A DNA stretch of 64,000 nucleotides from Lentinus brumalis (taxonomy: Eukaryota; Basidiomycota; Agaricomycetes; Polyporales; Polyporaceae), in contig MARA01000001.1 in assembly GCA_001792895.1 (NCBI GenBank), positions 558,001 through 622,000 of the forward strand, given 5' to 3'. The position numbers and the translations under genes were made by a program. The notes under the pieces were generated by a model, which made no database searches, was not told the origin of the DNA, and saw only the letters and a program-made list of their open reading frames with translations. Shown here piece by piece: positions 25,528-37,124 of this stretch; positions within the stretch are counted from its first letter, which is position 1; every line of letters begins with the position of its first letter.

Positions 25528-27875
25528 CTAAAAGAATTCGTCTCCTCCGCTCGCGGGGAGATCATAGTCGGGGTTCTCCCTGAACTTATATTGGACTATG
25601 GACAAGCGCAGTGAGCAAGACATAAAAAGCAGGAGTATATCAGACGCACGAATTACAGGCTCGCCGGCGTTGTACGCATATCCGTAGAACTGCTCGTTAT
25701 GATAAGCATTGGTAGGCCACTTCATATAGCGGGGGTTCTCTTCAAATTCGTCATCTTGCTCTTCCTCCTCCGCTGCGACGTCCTCGTCGGAGTCGTGATC
25801 GCATTCATCCTTAGCCTCATCTTGCGAGCCAACCTCGTCTTCGCCGCTAGCGTGCTCTTGGTTCCCTTGTTCGTGCGTCTCGGGAGCCTCTGACGAGTCG
25901 ACACCATGAGCGTCCCTATCTGCCTTGGCCTTCTCGTACGCCTTTGCCGCCGCTGCAGCGGCTGTGAACGTTGCCCAGGTGGGGATCTTCGCCTTCCGAA
26001 ACTTCCTGGGCCCGCCCATGGTGAAGGCGCTATCCCGGTCAGTGGAAGCGATCAAGGTCGTCCGACGATCGTCCCACAACATATGTTGTACTGCATTGTT
26101 GCCGGTCGATAGCTCGTAGAGGCACGCGCGAGCACGAACGTCCCACATTTTGATCTGCGCTGTGCGCTCGCCACCAGTGAATAAAGCTGAAAGGCGCGTG
26201 AGACGGTCAGACAACCGTGAGCACGGGAAGGTCACGCAGACACATACTGGGAATCCCGTCGGGATGGATCCATACGATGCCAGCGCACGCGTCGCTCTGT
26301 CGCCCGGTATCGAATGTCAGAACGGGCAGGGAGCGGCGGATGTCGAACATGCGCGCATAACCGTCCGCTCCTGCAGTCCAGAACACGTTGGGGTCGCTCG
26401 GACTCGTCGCAAACTTCTCTGGGTCGTGGCCATGTCCGAGGTATCGCGTCACCCGGCGCCCACCATGCTCGATGTCCATCGAGATACACGAGAAGCCGTC
26501 CGTGTCCCGCCTGCGTTCCGCGCAAAGTAGAACTCCCGTAGGTTGGTGCCAGTGCCACGTCGCGGGTTGGTAGTCCGGATCGTCTGCGAAGGCAACTATC
26601 GAAGTCGCCTTGCTTCCGCTTGATCGCTCGATATTCGTGGAGTCTTCTTCGCGCCAGCTGTTGTCTACGTTCACTTTGCCCTCGCCAATGAGCTTCTTCG
26701 GGTTATCCTGGTGTGTCTCGAGCGAGTCCAAGTTCCACAGCGCGGCTTTCCCCTTCCCAGCTCGCAGGAGGCGACCGCCAGGCAGAACCGCTAGCGGACC
26801 ATTGTACACGCGTTCCGAATTCATTGTGTGCACATTCGGTAGACGCTTCGGAAGCTTGCCCTCTGCATTCGGGCCCCATCGGAAGGACTTGATGCGGTCT
26901 TGGTCAGCTAGGAAGATAAGGGTGCGCTCGTTGTCCATCTCGAGTTCCCGTGCGACGTTCGAAAGGCCGGGATCTTGGCGCTTCCCCGCGAACTCGAGCA
27001 TATCGGGACCGTCTTCGTCATCTTCGTCGAACCGAACAGTGCGCAGGATGGGATCGCGCGCTCTGTATCCACCGGCTTCCGCCATTGCCAACACTGAACC
27101 GTCCGAGGACATCATCATCGCGCAGGGAGCAGCAAGAAAGTCCTGCTTTACTTCTGCACGCGCCTGGTATATGAGTTGTGCGCGTGGCGTAGATGCGGAT
27201 ACGGATATCGGGACTCCAGAACGGAAACGAGAGAGCCGTGTCGTGAGCGGATGAGGTCGCGGCGTTTTGATCCAGGGGTCGGTCTTCGCAAATTCCGGAA
27301 GTGGAGGACGGTCTTGACAAAGAGTGAACGTAAGCCTATTTTCTCTCTATTGATCGAGATGCGTCTACTGACCAGCGCCGGGATGTAAGTACTGAGTAAA
27401 AAAAGACATGACTGCTTCGATGATATCAGAACCTGCCAGCAAGGAAAAGTCAGAGGATACGTCAACATAGGAACTTCTACGCTCTGACGTCGCGAGGCAC
27501 GTATAGCTCCACATGATAATTCCAAAGAGGGCTGCTGTGAGTGTGCCAAACAGACTTACCTGCCATCTGGAGGCTGTCTTCGATGACAGGGTTGTCGTCG
27601 GAGTATGCGAAGCAGCGGATATACTTCTTGAACAGGCCGTCTTCCAAATACGCATATTTGAGGAGCTTGTCGAGAACCGTATGTGCCTTTTCGACTACTT
27701 CCGGTAGTTCTGGCGCGGACCTGATTTCCGCGTCACGCACGACGTCGCAGATGTCGCGGAGCATCTTGAGGAACTTCTTGTCTTCCGGGTCGTTTTCATC
27801 AAGAGCGTTTACCACAACCATAACTTCGAACTGTTGCCCTATCCCGTCCAGGTGATTGAGCCATGGTCCCGACAT
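25528..27875 (-). CDS. WD40-repeat-like protein (copy 2 of 3, intact)
   Basis: The intact counterpart of the pseudogene at 10.8 kb. It starts MSGPWLNHLDGIGQQFEVM (ATG 27873-27875) with an alpha-helical N-terminal region (DICDVVRDAEIRSAPELPEV, EKAHTVLDKLLKYAYLEDG). After introns the family signature DPWIKTPRPHPLTTRLSRF leads into a beta-propeller-like part with degenerate WD40 blades: KGKAALWNLDSLETH, VTRYLGHGHDPEKFATSPSD, VFWTAGADGYARMFDIRR, GGERTAQIKMWDVRARACLY. A long acidic stretch (about 25750-25870) and YMKWPTNAYHNEQFYGYAY precede the last exon, which ends at TAG (25528-25530). WD40 propellers usually scaffold protein complexes. I know no specific function for this family, and no partner is evident from neighbours. 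Confidence 0.82.
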
Positions 27876-29254
27876 TGCGGAGCGAGTGGTTGTGGTGGTC
27901 GTGATGATCGTAAAAGTCACGCTAACCATCAAGCGTGACTCAGACGCACCGTGACATCTACGGCTTTGGGCGACCGGCGCTCTTACGCGTCCGAGTCCTT
28001 CCCCCCACCATCGCTGCCATTGTTTCCGCAAACTGTACGGAGCGAGCTTCTTGATTTTGACAAAATTCACTCAATCACGTATGTCTTGTACATTATGATT
28101 CACTGCACTAGTACTGGTATGTGATTTGTTCGCCTTCCTTGTCTGGCTGATTCACGTAGATCACTTGGCCCCTCTTGCACATTATCCAACCCGACACCAT
28201 ACGAAGACCCTGGGCCACACAACTCGCCCTTCGCCGGGGTCTCCGAGAGACTTCTGCGATCTTCCCGGGAGGTATCATGATAAGCAGAGCTTGCGCTCAA
28301 CAACTCTGAGAGAGTCTCGCGCCGGTGACTGGGAGGCATGCCGTTGAACATGATAGTGGAAGCATCCCGAACTTCACTCTCAACCGACTCCTCATGGAGA
28401 GACTTTTAGACAGCGCACATGATGATGATGAGGGTCGGATATATGCCCTGGGTTGACAGTGGAGCATGAGCACCAGCGTCGGATTGATTTAGTAGAAAAT
28501 ATGAAAGGACCACAGCTTGCCAGGTGACCGAATGTAAGTGAGCACCTTCAACAGATGAGTAGGTGTATCTCACGTACATTGCTGGCAATCCGCCCGGAGC
28601 TCTGGCAAGCCCATTTACCCTCGCAAACCAACCCAAAATACCTTACCTCCCCTGCGACCGACCAGGTTGTCTTGTTCTGTGTGACGTTCCACTCAAACTT
28701 TCCATGCAGACAGCGCGGCGAGATACCATAAGTGACGCAGAACGATTTGCAGGAGGTTAGGCTGATAGGTAGACAAGGATCCAGAACGACTGAGTATGCG
28801 GAAGAGCGAGGCCAAAGGGCGGGAAACGGCGGGAGGGGAGGACGTCATTAGTCAAGCTCACGGCGCATCTTCCCACGGCGACTTGCGTCCATAACGGGCA
28901 ATGTAAACGCCCTCTCGACGTCATCGTCAAAATCACCTTCCTCCTCCTCCTCCTCCTCCTCCTCCTCAAACATACTCCACAAATGTAGTCAAGTTCTATT
29001 CACTCTCATAAATGCCATTAATTGCTGATTTCAATGCTTAGTGAGGGTTTGTGCTGCGCCTTCCGTCTAGAATGGCCGAGCGCTCGTATCTCCGACGCAA
29101 CGGGAATTAGCCACTAGTATCACCGCACTGCGAAGTTGGCGATCTGTGGATTGCTAAGTAATGGCGTTTGTCATGCAACGTATACTTAAGTACCGTGCTC
29201 CGAATAGAACTAGCAGTATTCCTCCCTGACTCACTGCGCTCTACTCCCCTCGTC
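27876..29254. other. Divergent intergenic region
   Basis: About 1.4 kb between the starts of the WD40-like gene and the first NAD(P)-binding gene. No gene seen. It contains the CTC microsatellite at 28939. Confidence 0.5.
28939..28967. repeat. CTC/GAG trinucleotide microsatellite
   Basis: About nine uninterrupted copies of a CTC trinucleotide on the plus strand, in non-coding DNA. Confidence 0.85.
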
Positions 29255-30574
29255 ATGGCATCCCAGAAGCTCCAGATCTTCTACACCGGCGCCACAGGTA
29301 TCCCACAGCGCATGTCTCCATGGTCTGATTGTGGAGTCACTAACCTATTACTTAGGCTACATTGGAGGTGCTGTCCTCCAGCTGATACTTCAGCACCCGC
29401 AAGCAAGCACGTTTGCCATCACGGCCCTCGTCCGGGACGCAGCAAAGGCGCAGCTTCTCGAGAACAGGTTCGGCGTGAAAACCGTCGTCGGCTCTCTCCA
29501 GGACCTCGACAAGCTCACCGAGCTCGCGGAGAATGCCCATATCGTCGTCCATACCGTGAGCACAGTCGCAGTATATAAAGTCTCTGCGACCGGTTGAAGC
29601 TAAATCAGGACATGCGCAGGCTGACGCGGACGATGAAGCCGCGCTGAAGGCCATCCTCGCTGGCCTGAAACGACGGCACGAGAAGACAGGGGATGTCCCA
29701 CACTTCATTCACACCGTGCGTCCTGCTCTTCATCCACTCTCCTGAGCCGCACTAACCGCAGGATGAACCGCATTCCAGTCCGGGCTTGCGCTCATCGCTG
29801 ATACCGCCCGTGGGGAGTACCTCGCCTCCAACATCTGGTCAGATCTCGATGTTGCCGCGCTGGACGCCCTGCCCCCGACCGCGCCTCATCACGCTGCCGA
29901 CCTGCTTGTCGTCAAGGGGGACCAGGACGGGTACGCCCGCACGTACATTGTCGTGCCGGGGTATGTGTACGGCACTCCGAGCGGCCCGCTTTACGACGCC
30001 GACATCGCAAAGAAGACCACTATCCTCATGCCGTGGCTGGCGGACGTGTTCGCCAGGCGCGGACGCGCCGGTGTTCTTGGAGGTGGAAAGAACGCATGGG
30101 TCAACGTGCATGTCCAGGACAGTACGTCTCTTCATTGACATCTCAGCTTGTCCAGAGAGCGTAGTGAAGCTGACACGCACTGCAGACGCAGACGTCTACT
30201 ACCGGCTGTTCTCGAAGATTTTGGTCGACCCCTCTGGCCTCGGACACGGTCGCGAGGGCTACTACTTCACCGAGAATGGCGAGTGTACGCTCTACGAGAT
30301 GTGTAAGGCCATCGGTGAAGCCCTCGTCGCCGTCGGGGTCGCGACTGAGGCCGAACCCGACACCCTCAGCGCGGAGGAGTGCGACAAGTACTTTGGCAAG
30401 TATGGCGACTTTGAGGTTGTCTCGCTGTTCTTCGCGAACGTGCGCTGCCATGCAGACCGGGCGCGGAGGGATCTTGGGTGGGCGCCAACGCATACCCCGG
30501 ACGAGGTGCTCAAGACTGCGCGGGGCATCGTCGACGCAGTCGTGGAGAAGCAGGGACTGAAGACAAAGACGTGA
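29255..30574 (+). CDS. NmrA/SDR-like NAD(P)-binding protein (copy 1 of 4)
   Basis: An atypical short-chain dehydrogenase/NmrA-like Rossmann protein. MASQKLQIFYTGATG-YIGG (intron in the middle) is the GxxGxxG dinucleotide-binding motif. The N-terminal Rossmann part continues HPQASTFAITALVRDAAKAQ and VVGSLQDLDKLTELAENAHI. Then follow SDLDVAALDALPPTAPHHAA, GYARTYIVVPGYVYGTPSGP and GGGKNAWVNVHVQD. The C-terminal half carries the family-specific GHGREGYYFTENGECTLYEM and RARRDLGWAPTH, ending at TGA 30572-30574. Four relatives sit in this window with the same intron positions. The nearest, at 41.0 kb, is nearly identical in its last exon. Substrate unknown; it could be a reductase/epimerase or a redox-sensing regulator. 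Confidence 0.83.
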
Positions 30575-30990
30575 TGATGGGAAGGAAATTGCATTGAATT
30601 GACCGCCTGTTCCTGTTCTGCATGTATCAGCTCAGTTTCATCACCGTCTCTAGCATGCTTTATTGTCCTGCGGCAGGGTAAGGCCTTTTCGATGCGAACA
30701 TTGTGCCTGTCAACGCATGTCCAGCGCGATGTCGTCTGCATCCTCGGTATGCCGAGCTGCGAGGAGTAACACGTCAGAAGAGAGCAATTGCATGGTGTGG
30801 AAGAAGTAAAGGATACGGAAAAAAGGCTGTAGCTAGGGAAAATCGAATATCTCGTTTTCAAGTACATAAGTGGTTAAGATTGTCGACTTGCGCGCCAGGA
30901 GGCGCTAGCGCCAGGTGTCTGTACGAAGTCCTCCTTGTCCACCTCCGTCACCTGCACGTTTGCTCTCATTTCCTTCATGGGCATGAACAC
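30575..30990. other. Short intergenic region before NPR3
   Basis: 416 bp. An open frame continues upstream from the NPR3 start but does not resemble the family, so it is treated as leader DNA. Confidence 0.45.
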
Positions 30991-33655
30991 ATGAGCGCGA
31001 CTATCTTGTGCATCCTGCTTGTCACATCGTCTGCGAAAGGCTCGAATTTGGTCTACCACTGGCCACCATCTCCGCAGACGATACCCCGACTCGCGCGCCC
31101 TCTGCCGACAAACGACTTCCCAGGCGCGCTCGCGGACAACCCATGGCGGGCAGCGAATAGTCCAGACAACATCGCAGAGGAGCCCCAGTGGGATCCATCC
31201 GCATTCGATCCGGACGACTACTCTGAGTACTACTGGCAGCGACCGCGCACGCGGCGCGACAGGTCCGTCTCCTTCAACCATCCTCATCCTCAATCGCACC
31301 CAACCTCGCGTCGCGCCTCTCCTCTAAAAACGACCATCCTCATGTCAAGGACGACGGACCGCATGCGCCTCTGGGCCTGGGGGGCAGCGCCGTTGACGGG
31401 GAGTGCGGAGATGAGTACGACACGCTCCTCGGGTATTCGGCCGAATTTCTCGCGCAGATTCTGTGTCCGCAGAGCTCGATGTGCCACCAAAAGTTCGAGT
31501 TGATCGTGGACGATCTCGCGTTCGTTGGCCATCCGGTGTGTGCGGACGCGGATGGCGGGTGGCGGTTCAAGCAGGCGAAGGCGAAGGCGACTTCGCGAGG
31601 ACGTGGGTCGAAGAAGAGGCAGTCACCGCGGGAGGAGGAGCGGATGCTTACTCCGGAGAGGGCAGAAAGTGCTGGCAGGAACGGGGACGAGCGCGAAGGT
31701 CGAGAGTTTCGGCAGGGGCGTGCACCGAGGATACAAACGCAGGCAGGCGAGTCAAGCTCGGGATCAAGACGTTCCATTTTGTGGTCGTGCTGGACCTCCC
31801 GGACCCCTCCTCCTCTGCGTCGGGGAACATCGCCAAGTACTTTGACACGATCTACCAGCAGATCGCGTTCAACGTGACCGCGGTCCTCTACCAGGAACAG
31901 GTGCTGCACCAATATGTCGAAGCTGAGTGCGAGATGCTGAATTCGTTGAAAGACGAGTATGCGAACAAAGGTATGCTTCCCCCGCTTCCCTCCGTGCGAT
32001 TGTGACCTCATGGCCGTTCCAGGGGAATCTTACACAGATTTCATGCACGAAGCTCTCAAGGTTTCGACCATCGCGCCTGCGATGAAGACGCTGTTTGAAT
32101 CGATCAAAGAAAACACTATCGCTCATATCACTCTCCATGGCCTCTCACTTGAGCTGCAGCTCCCTCCATACCTCGATTCGCTCCTTCATGCGGACGAGGA
32201 CTTCGAGCCAGAAGAGGAGCACGAAGATGAGGACGGAGAGCCCAACGCATGGGGGCCCGAGCTCAGTTTCGCATGGAGGCTGCCTGCTCTCACGCCCTGG
32301 AAGGCCCTTCTCCGGCTGGATGGCGACGACGAGAGAGGCTACGAGCTATCCATGCAACTGCGTGCAGCGCAGCTCAACCCCGAGGAACGGGAGCTGGCGG
32401 AGCAGCTTCTCAAGTTCCTCGACTCGGCATCTGTGTACCTCTCTCTGGCTGACATGGCGAGCTTGCTTGACTGGCAGCTGGAGTCTCAAGTGTATCCTGC
32501 CGTGCGGTGGCTCGTGATGCATCGCCGGGCGAAGATCGTCGACGTAGTACATGGCAGTCTGAAGACAGTGTTCTCCGTCCCTCAGAAGTTCCCGGCTCCG
32601 TACGTCGTTCTCCTAGTCTGGGTGCGGCACGTCGCTGACTGACTCCCACAGGCTGGCCACTCTTTCCGAAGAGTTCGCGCGGACTTTCGCCCAGACGGGG
32701 GTGCCACCTCTGCCCAAGCTCCTCGCCATGATCTCCACGGCGACGCACCAGCAGCTCGCGAATCACTTCTACGCTACTGTCGTCGGCTCGAAGGAGCTCA
32801 TCCCGCTCTACCTCGACGTCGTCCTGTGGATGCTGAAGCGGGACCTCCTCATCCGTTTGCACCTCCGCATCCGCATCATCGCCACCGTAGACCTCAAGAA
32901 ACGCGTTCGCAAGCGCTGGGAGGAGCATGTCATGCGCAAGCGGTCGCGGTCTCGTGCCAGGAGCATCAGCGTCGGTCGCAGCCGAGACCGCAGGAACGAC
33001 AGCCCACATCGCGGGCGCGGACGCAGAGGCGGCGCTGACGAGAATGCAGGGCCGAATCTCGAGACCGTCTCAGAGTCGAGTCCTGTCGAGTACTGGATGT
33101 CCCTTTCGCCCAAGACCGCACGCAAGCAGACGCGCGAGCGGTCCCCGGAGAAGGTCAAGTCCGGGAAGGAGAGCGATGAAGATGAAGGTGAAGACGTGGA
33201 CGGGCGCGAGAAGCCCGACGAGCTGGACGATGAGTTTCTGTGGAGCTCTGCTGACGAGGCTAAGTGGGACGAATACTATAAGACTGGGGGCAACGACAAT
33301 GTTGCGTCTATGATCAGTGACCCTGCGCGTGCGACGCCGCTTGAGCGTCGCTGGCTTGCTGGGATGTCGTTAGGCAAGGAGCCGCATATCGTTAGGCAAT
33401 TCGAACGGTGAGTGTGCATCCTCGATGTTGTCGCTGCCCTGCGCTTAAATCGGGTCCCTTTCAGGATCCACCAATACTTCGACGGTAAGTGCTCCGACGA
33501 CGAGATCCTCTATAGAGCGGAGATCTCCCGCAAGCAGCTCCGCGAGGTGTTGCATCACTACGAAGAATTTGTACGTCTGTTGTTGGTCGTCATAGTCATG
33601 GTCATGTCGTTGTCTAACAAGTGTGTAGCTTCAAACGTTTCTACACCCGTCTTGA
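30991..33655 (+). CDS. NPR3: Nitrogen permease regulator 3 (GATOR1/SEACIT subunit)
   Basis: NPR3 works with NPR2 and IML1 in the complex that inhibits TORC1 when amino acids are scarce, at the vacuolar membrane. ATG 30991 gives MSATILCILLVTSSAKGSNL then VYHWPPSP, the typical N-terminus. Further blocks: DEYDTLLGYSAEFLAQILCP with CHQKFELIVDDLAFVGHPVC (31400-31550), KTFHFVVVLDLPDPSSSASG with YFDTIYQQIAFNVTAVLYQE (31760-31905), WRLPALTPWKALLRLDGDD, and SVYLSLADMASLLDW (32430-32480). The C-terminus has an Arg/Ser-rich insert, EFLWSSADEAKWDEYY and KQLREVLHHYEEF, then a last small exon ending at TGA 33653-33655. The frame changes near 31326 (a run of five A) and again between about 31620 and 31760, needing either unrecognised introns or indels. 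The stop is only 18 bp from the next, convergent gene. Confidence 0.9.
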
Positions 33656-33673
33656 CCATCTCTACAAGATTGC

Positions 33674-34715
33674 CTATGCCGGATCGCGGTGTGTCCACCC
33701 TAACAACCTCTCGGCCCTTGAACAGTCGAAGAACCCCTTGTGGCCACTCAGGTCCTTCCCCTCCTTGATCGGCACATCCTTCCAATACCTCTCCCACAGC
33801 TCCCTGCTCGGCACCTCGCTCGCCACGTCTTGCCCAGTGATGAAGAACCGCTCGTGCCCGCTCCAGCGCCCGCTCTCGTCCGTCACAGCGAGGAGGAAGG
33901 CGTCCGCGGCTGCGTCCTCCTGCACATACCCCCATAAGTCGTTCTTCCGCCGCTCGGGTTCGTCCCGCAATGCGTCTTCGCGCCTCCTGACAGACCAGCT
34001 GAGGCGCAGACTTGCGACGCGCATGGATGGATACCGGCGGACGATCGTGTCTGCCTGGAGCTCGCCGATCCTGTGATGCTGTGCGTGAGCGCACTGCACA
34101 ACATCGGGGAGGTTTCGTATGTCTACAATGCGCACACTTTCGAGAGCCCGTACGGCTCGTCCGGGCGACACGGGTGGTCCTCGTCGAGCGGGAAGTACTC
34201 GAAGTCCTTGCGCTCCGTCCAGACGAGCGGGATGACGTTGACCGAGGACGCCAGCGCAATGCGGTTGATTCCCAGCTGCAGGTCCGTTGCTCATCAGCGT
34301 CCGCCTCCACGTCCTGCCCGGACGCACGACATACCTCTGCCGCGGCCCGGAGGATGTTCCACGACATCACGACATTCCTGCAATCCCAGGTCTTTTCGTC
34401 AGCCATCACCGGTCACCTCCAGCGCACCCCGCGGACCACTCACGTATTATGCGCCGCCACGACGTAGTCCCCCGGAGTCCGCATCGCCGCGAGGTGCACG
34501 ACAGCGGCGCACGCCTCCAGCAGGCGCAGCCCCGCGTCGTACTCGCGCAGGTCCGCCCGGTGGAACGCAAACCGCCCCGCGTCGACGTCGGGGTGCGTGA
34601 GCGCGTCCGGGACGGGCGCGGAGTCGATCCCGACGACGGTGTGCCCCTGCGCGAGCGCGGCGAGGACGACGCGCGTGCCGACGGAGCCGTTGCAGCCCGT
34701 CACTGCGATCTTCAT
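33674..34715 (-). CDS. NAD-dependent epimerase/dehydratase (extended SDR)
   Basis: A Rossmann-fold sugar-nucleotide or uronate-type SDR. ATG 34713-34715 opens MKIAVTGCNGSVGTRVVLAA, with the GxxGxxG motif. Then DLREYDAGLRLLEACAAVVH with LAAMRTPGDY, NVVMSWNILRAAAE, and after an intron GINRIALASSVNVIP (the catalytic Ser region) and PDEPYGLSK, which supplies the Y-x3-K catalytic pair. It continues QADTIVRRYPSMRVASLRLS, DLWGYVQEDAAADAFLLAV, GHERFFITGQD and GFFDCSRAERLLGW, with stop TAG at 33674-33676. All catalytic residues seem present. It shares its 3' end zone with NPR3 and follows the dehydrogenase gene on the same strand. Substrate not determinable. Confidence 0.87.
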
Positions 34716-35262
34716 GGTAATGTTTGTGTTCGCGTCTGTGTTCTCCTTGACGTCTGCGGTCGCCCGGCTGTGGGTATATATCGAGTACTGTACGGGTCGA
34801 GTGGTCCTCGCGGATGCAAGGACGCGAGTTGGGATCGGAGAAACACCCTCCTGGTTTACCAGCCTTATATGATATGTCGTGCACCCGTCGTCGTCCGAAG
34901 CCACCAACAATTGATAGAGATTATCCATGAGGTCATCGGGTCTGCTATCCAGCCCGCTGCACAGACCCGCATGCCGGCATTGGCCGCACTTTGCAGGTCA
35001 CCGGGCATCCTCACGCACAGGTCGGAGCCGCTGCAGCTCGGATGTGCCTTACTCGTTGATTCACGAGGCTTCGAAGAAGTCCGACCATGCTGGGTTGAAA
35101 TCGAGATCGTTGGTATACACTACGGCTAGCGATACAAGGGATGAATGATGGGAATTAAGAGGGGGGACGCATATAGTGGTCTCAAGTCATAGAGTCCATA
35201 GCAGAAAGCGCAATTGACCAAGGGTTATGACGACTAGGCCAAGCGCGGGGGGGATTGACGTC
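34716..35262. other. Intergenic, promoter of the SDR gene
   Basis: 547 bp between two minus-strand genes. It contains a TATATA element close to the SDR start; otherwise nothing recognised. Confidence 0.5.
34775..34782 (-). promoter_or_regulatory. TATA-like element of the SDR gene
   Basis: TATATATC on the plus strand (self-complementary core TATATA) lies 60-67 bp upstream of the minus-strand ATG at 34715. Confidence 0.5.
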
Positions 35263-36727
35263 CTACTCCGGAGTGGGCAGCCGCTTGCCGAGCCCGGACT
35301 TCTCGTAGACCATGTCGATGGTCTCCATCTGCGCGATGCTGCTGTCGAGCGTGACCCAATGCGCGGGCTCGCGGCCGCGGACCATGTCGACGAACGCCTC
35401 GAGCTGATACCTGCCGGCACGGTCGTATTCAGGACGCCGAAACAACGCGAGAGGGTATGGAGGCGAAGACAAACCTGTATGTGCTCCACCACGACTCGCC
35501 GCGGTTGCCCCACTGTGGTCCGCCAGAGTAGTGCTTCTCTGCCGTCGTCGTCTTCGTGCGCTTGTCGTATATGGTGATGTAGTGGTACAGATGCGGCATC
35601 ATGAAGCTGGCGCACACGCCCTCTGTCAGCACGAATGCGAGATCACAGCATACACAAGACGGGACAACGCACTTGTAGAAGTAGATGATCGCATGTTCGG
35701 TCTCGATCTCGATGCTCGGTGTCTCCCAGATGCGCGGGATGAGACCAAAGGCGTTCGGACGCCACATGTCGCTGTAGATCTTGCTCTCGACCATACGTCC
35801 GTCCATGTCGTACCGCAGCGTCGCTTCCATGGCCTCGTCGACGCGCGGGTCTTCAGCCGTCGGACGCGCCTTTGCGTCTGCAACTTCCCTGGGGGTTCCA
35901 GCGCCCAGGAAGTACCGCGTCGAGGAGATGACGTAGGTCATGTCCATGAGTGAACCTCCTGCGAGGGCGAACTGCCAGCGGATGTCGCTGCGGGGGATGC
36001 TGCCCTTCGGGGTAGTCATGCGGGCGTAGGTGCGCAGGATGGGGCCGTATTTGCCGCTGTCAAGGAGTGCCTTGAGAGCGTGTGCTGCCGGCTGGGATGA
36101 CTGGTCAGCGACACGGCAACGAGGTGGAGTGGGGGGAGACGTACATGGAATTGCCAGTGGAAGGCCTCGACGAGGATGAGCTTCTTCTCGACGGCGAGCT
36201 GGACGAGGGAGCGAGCTTCATCCGCATTTGCGGTGAAAGGCTTCTCGAGGAGGACGTGCTTGCCAGCGTTCAGGGCCTTCCTTGCCCACCCTGCGCACCA
36301 CACGGCGGTGAGACCAAGAACGCGCATATAGCGACTACGACGAAACACGTACTGCCGTGCATGCCATTCGGGACACTGATGTAGACGGCGTCGATTCCCG
36401 GCTCGCTCAAGAGTTCGTCGTAGGATCCGTACGCCTTGGGGATGTCATACTGCTTAGCGAACTTCTGGGCCTGCTGGAGATCGCGGGAAGCGACGGCGGA
36501 GACGATGACGCCGCCGTGGCTCTTTGCAGGGTGGATGATGGCGGCAGAGTTTATGGCTGCGGTGGAGAGGATGCCGATGCGGAGAGCGTCGGGCTGCTTT
36601 GGCACGGCGTTGTTCGAGCCATAGAGGTATTGGGTGAGGAAGGTAGTCAACTATATGCGCGTGTGCGACGGTGAGGACGCGTGCATGAATATCGCCGATG
36701 TCGACACACCTGAAGGAGCATAGCCAT
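35263..36727 (-). CDS. Gfo/Idh/MocA dehydrogenase (D-xylose 1-dehydrogenase-like)
   Basis: An NADP-dependent oxidoreductase resembling fungal D-xylose 1-dehydrogenase and dihydrodiol dehydrogenase. A tiny first exon (MAMLLQ, ATG 36725-36727) is spliced to [17 protein letters not shown]. The Rossmann part reads [36 protein letters not shown], and [15 protein letters not shown]. The signature [17 protein letters not shown] contains the catalytic Lys of the EKP motif, followed by [10 protein letters not shown]. The substrate domain has [18 protein letters not shown] (GG-x2-D, cofactor and substrate loop), [31 protein letters not shown], then [15 protein letters not shown] and [11 protein letters not shown] before TAG (35263-35265). 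All expected motifs are present. In family members the role is oxidation of pentoses to lactones. Confidence 0.9.
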
Positions 36728-37124
36728 CTTGGCGGCGGCGTGGGGGAGAGTGGGAGTGCAAGAGTGAAGAAGGTTGAGGAAGCGAGGGCTACTTATAAGT
36801 AGGCTGCAGCGACGTCTTGTCCGTCCTACGTAGTGCTATGACCTCATCGCGAGCCACCCCGCCGACGGCGCGCGAGTAGTGACCCCGCCGTCGTCGGCAT
36901 CCGTCTGGCGCACGGTCATGGACGCTGTCGACACCATCGGCCTCGACGTGCACACGCCGTCCGTCGATGAGCAGCGACGAGCGGAGCAAGAGCGGCGGCG
37001 GGATTTGCCTGTACGGGTGCGGGGAAGCGTGTGAAATCCGGGGCACGCGGGGTCCAGTTGCCGGCAGTCCGCTCTCCGCCTCGCGCTGCTTGCATACATA
37101 CCCCCACCATCCCTCGCGACGAGC
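36728..37124. other. Divergent intergenic region, 397 bp
   Basis: Separates the dehydrogenase (minus) from the tail-anchored protein gene (plus). It contains the TATA palindrome at 36789. Confidence 0.5.
36789..36802 (-). promoter_or_regulatory. TATA-containing palindrome (CTACTTATAAGTAG)
   Basis: A perfect 14-bp palindrome with a TATAAG core, 62-75 bp upstream of the minus-strand ATG at 36727. It may serve as the core promoter of the dehydrogenase gene. Confidence 0.5.
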
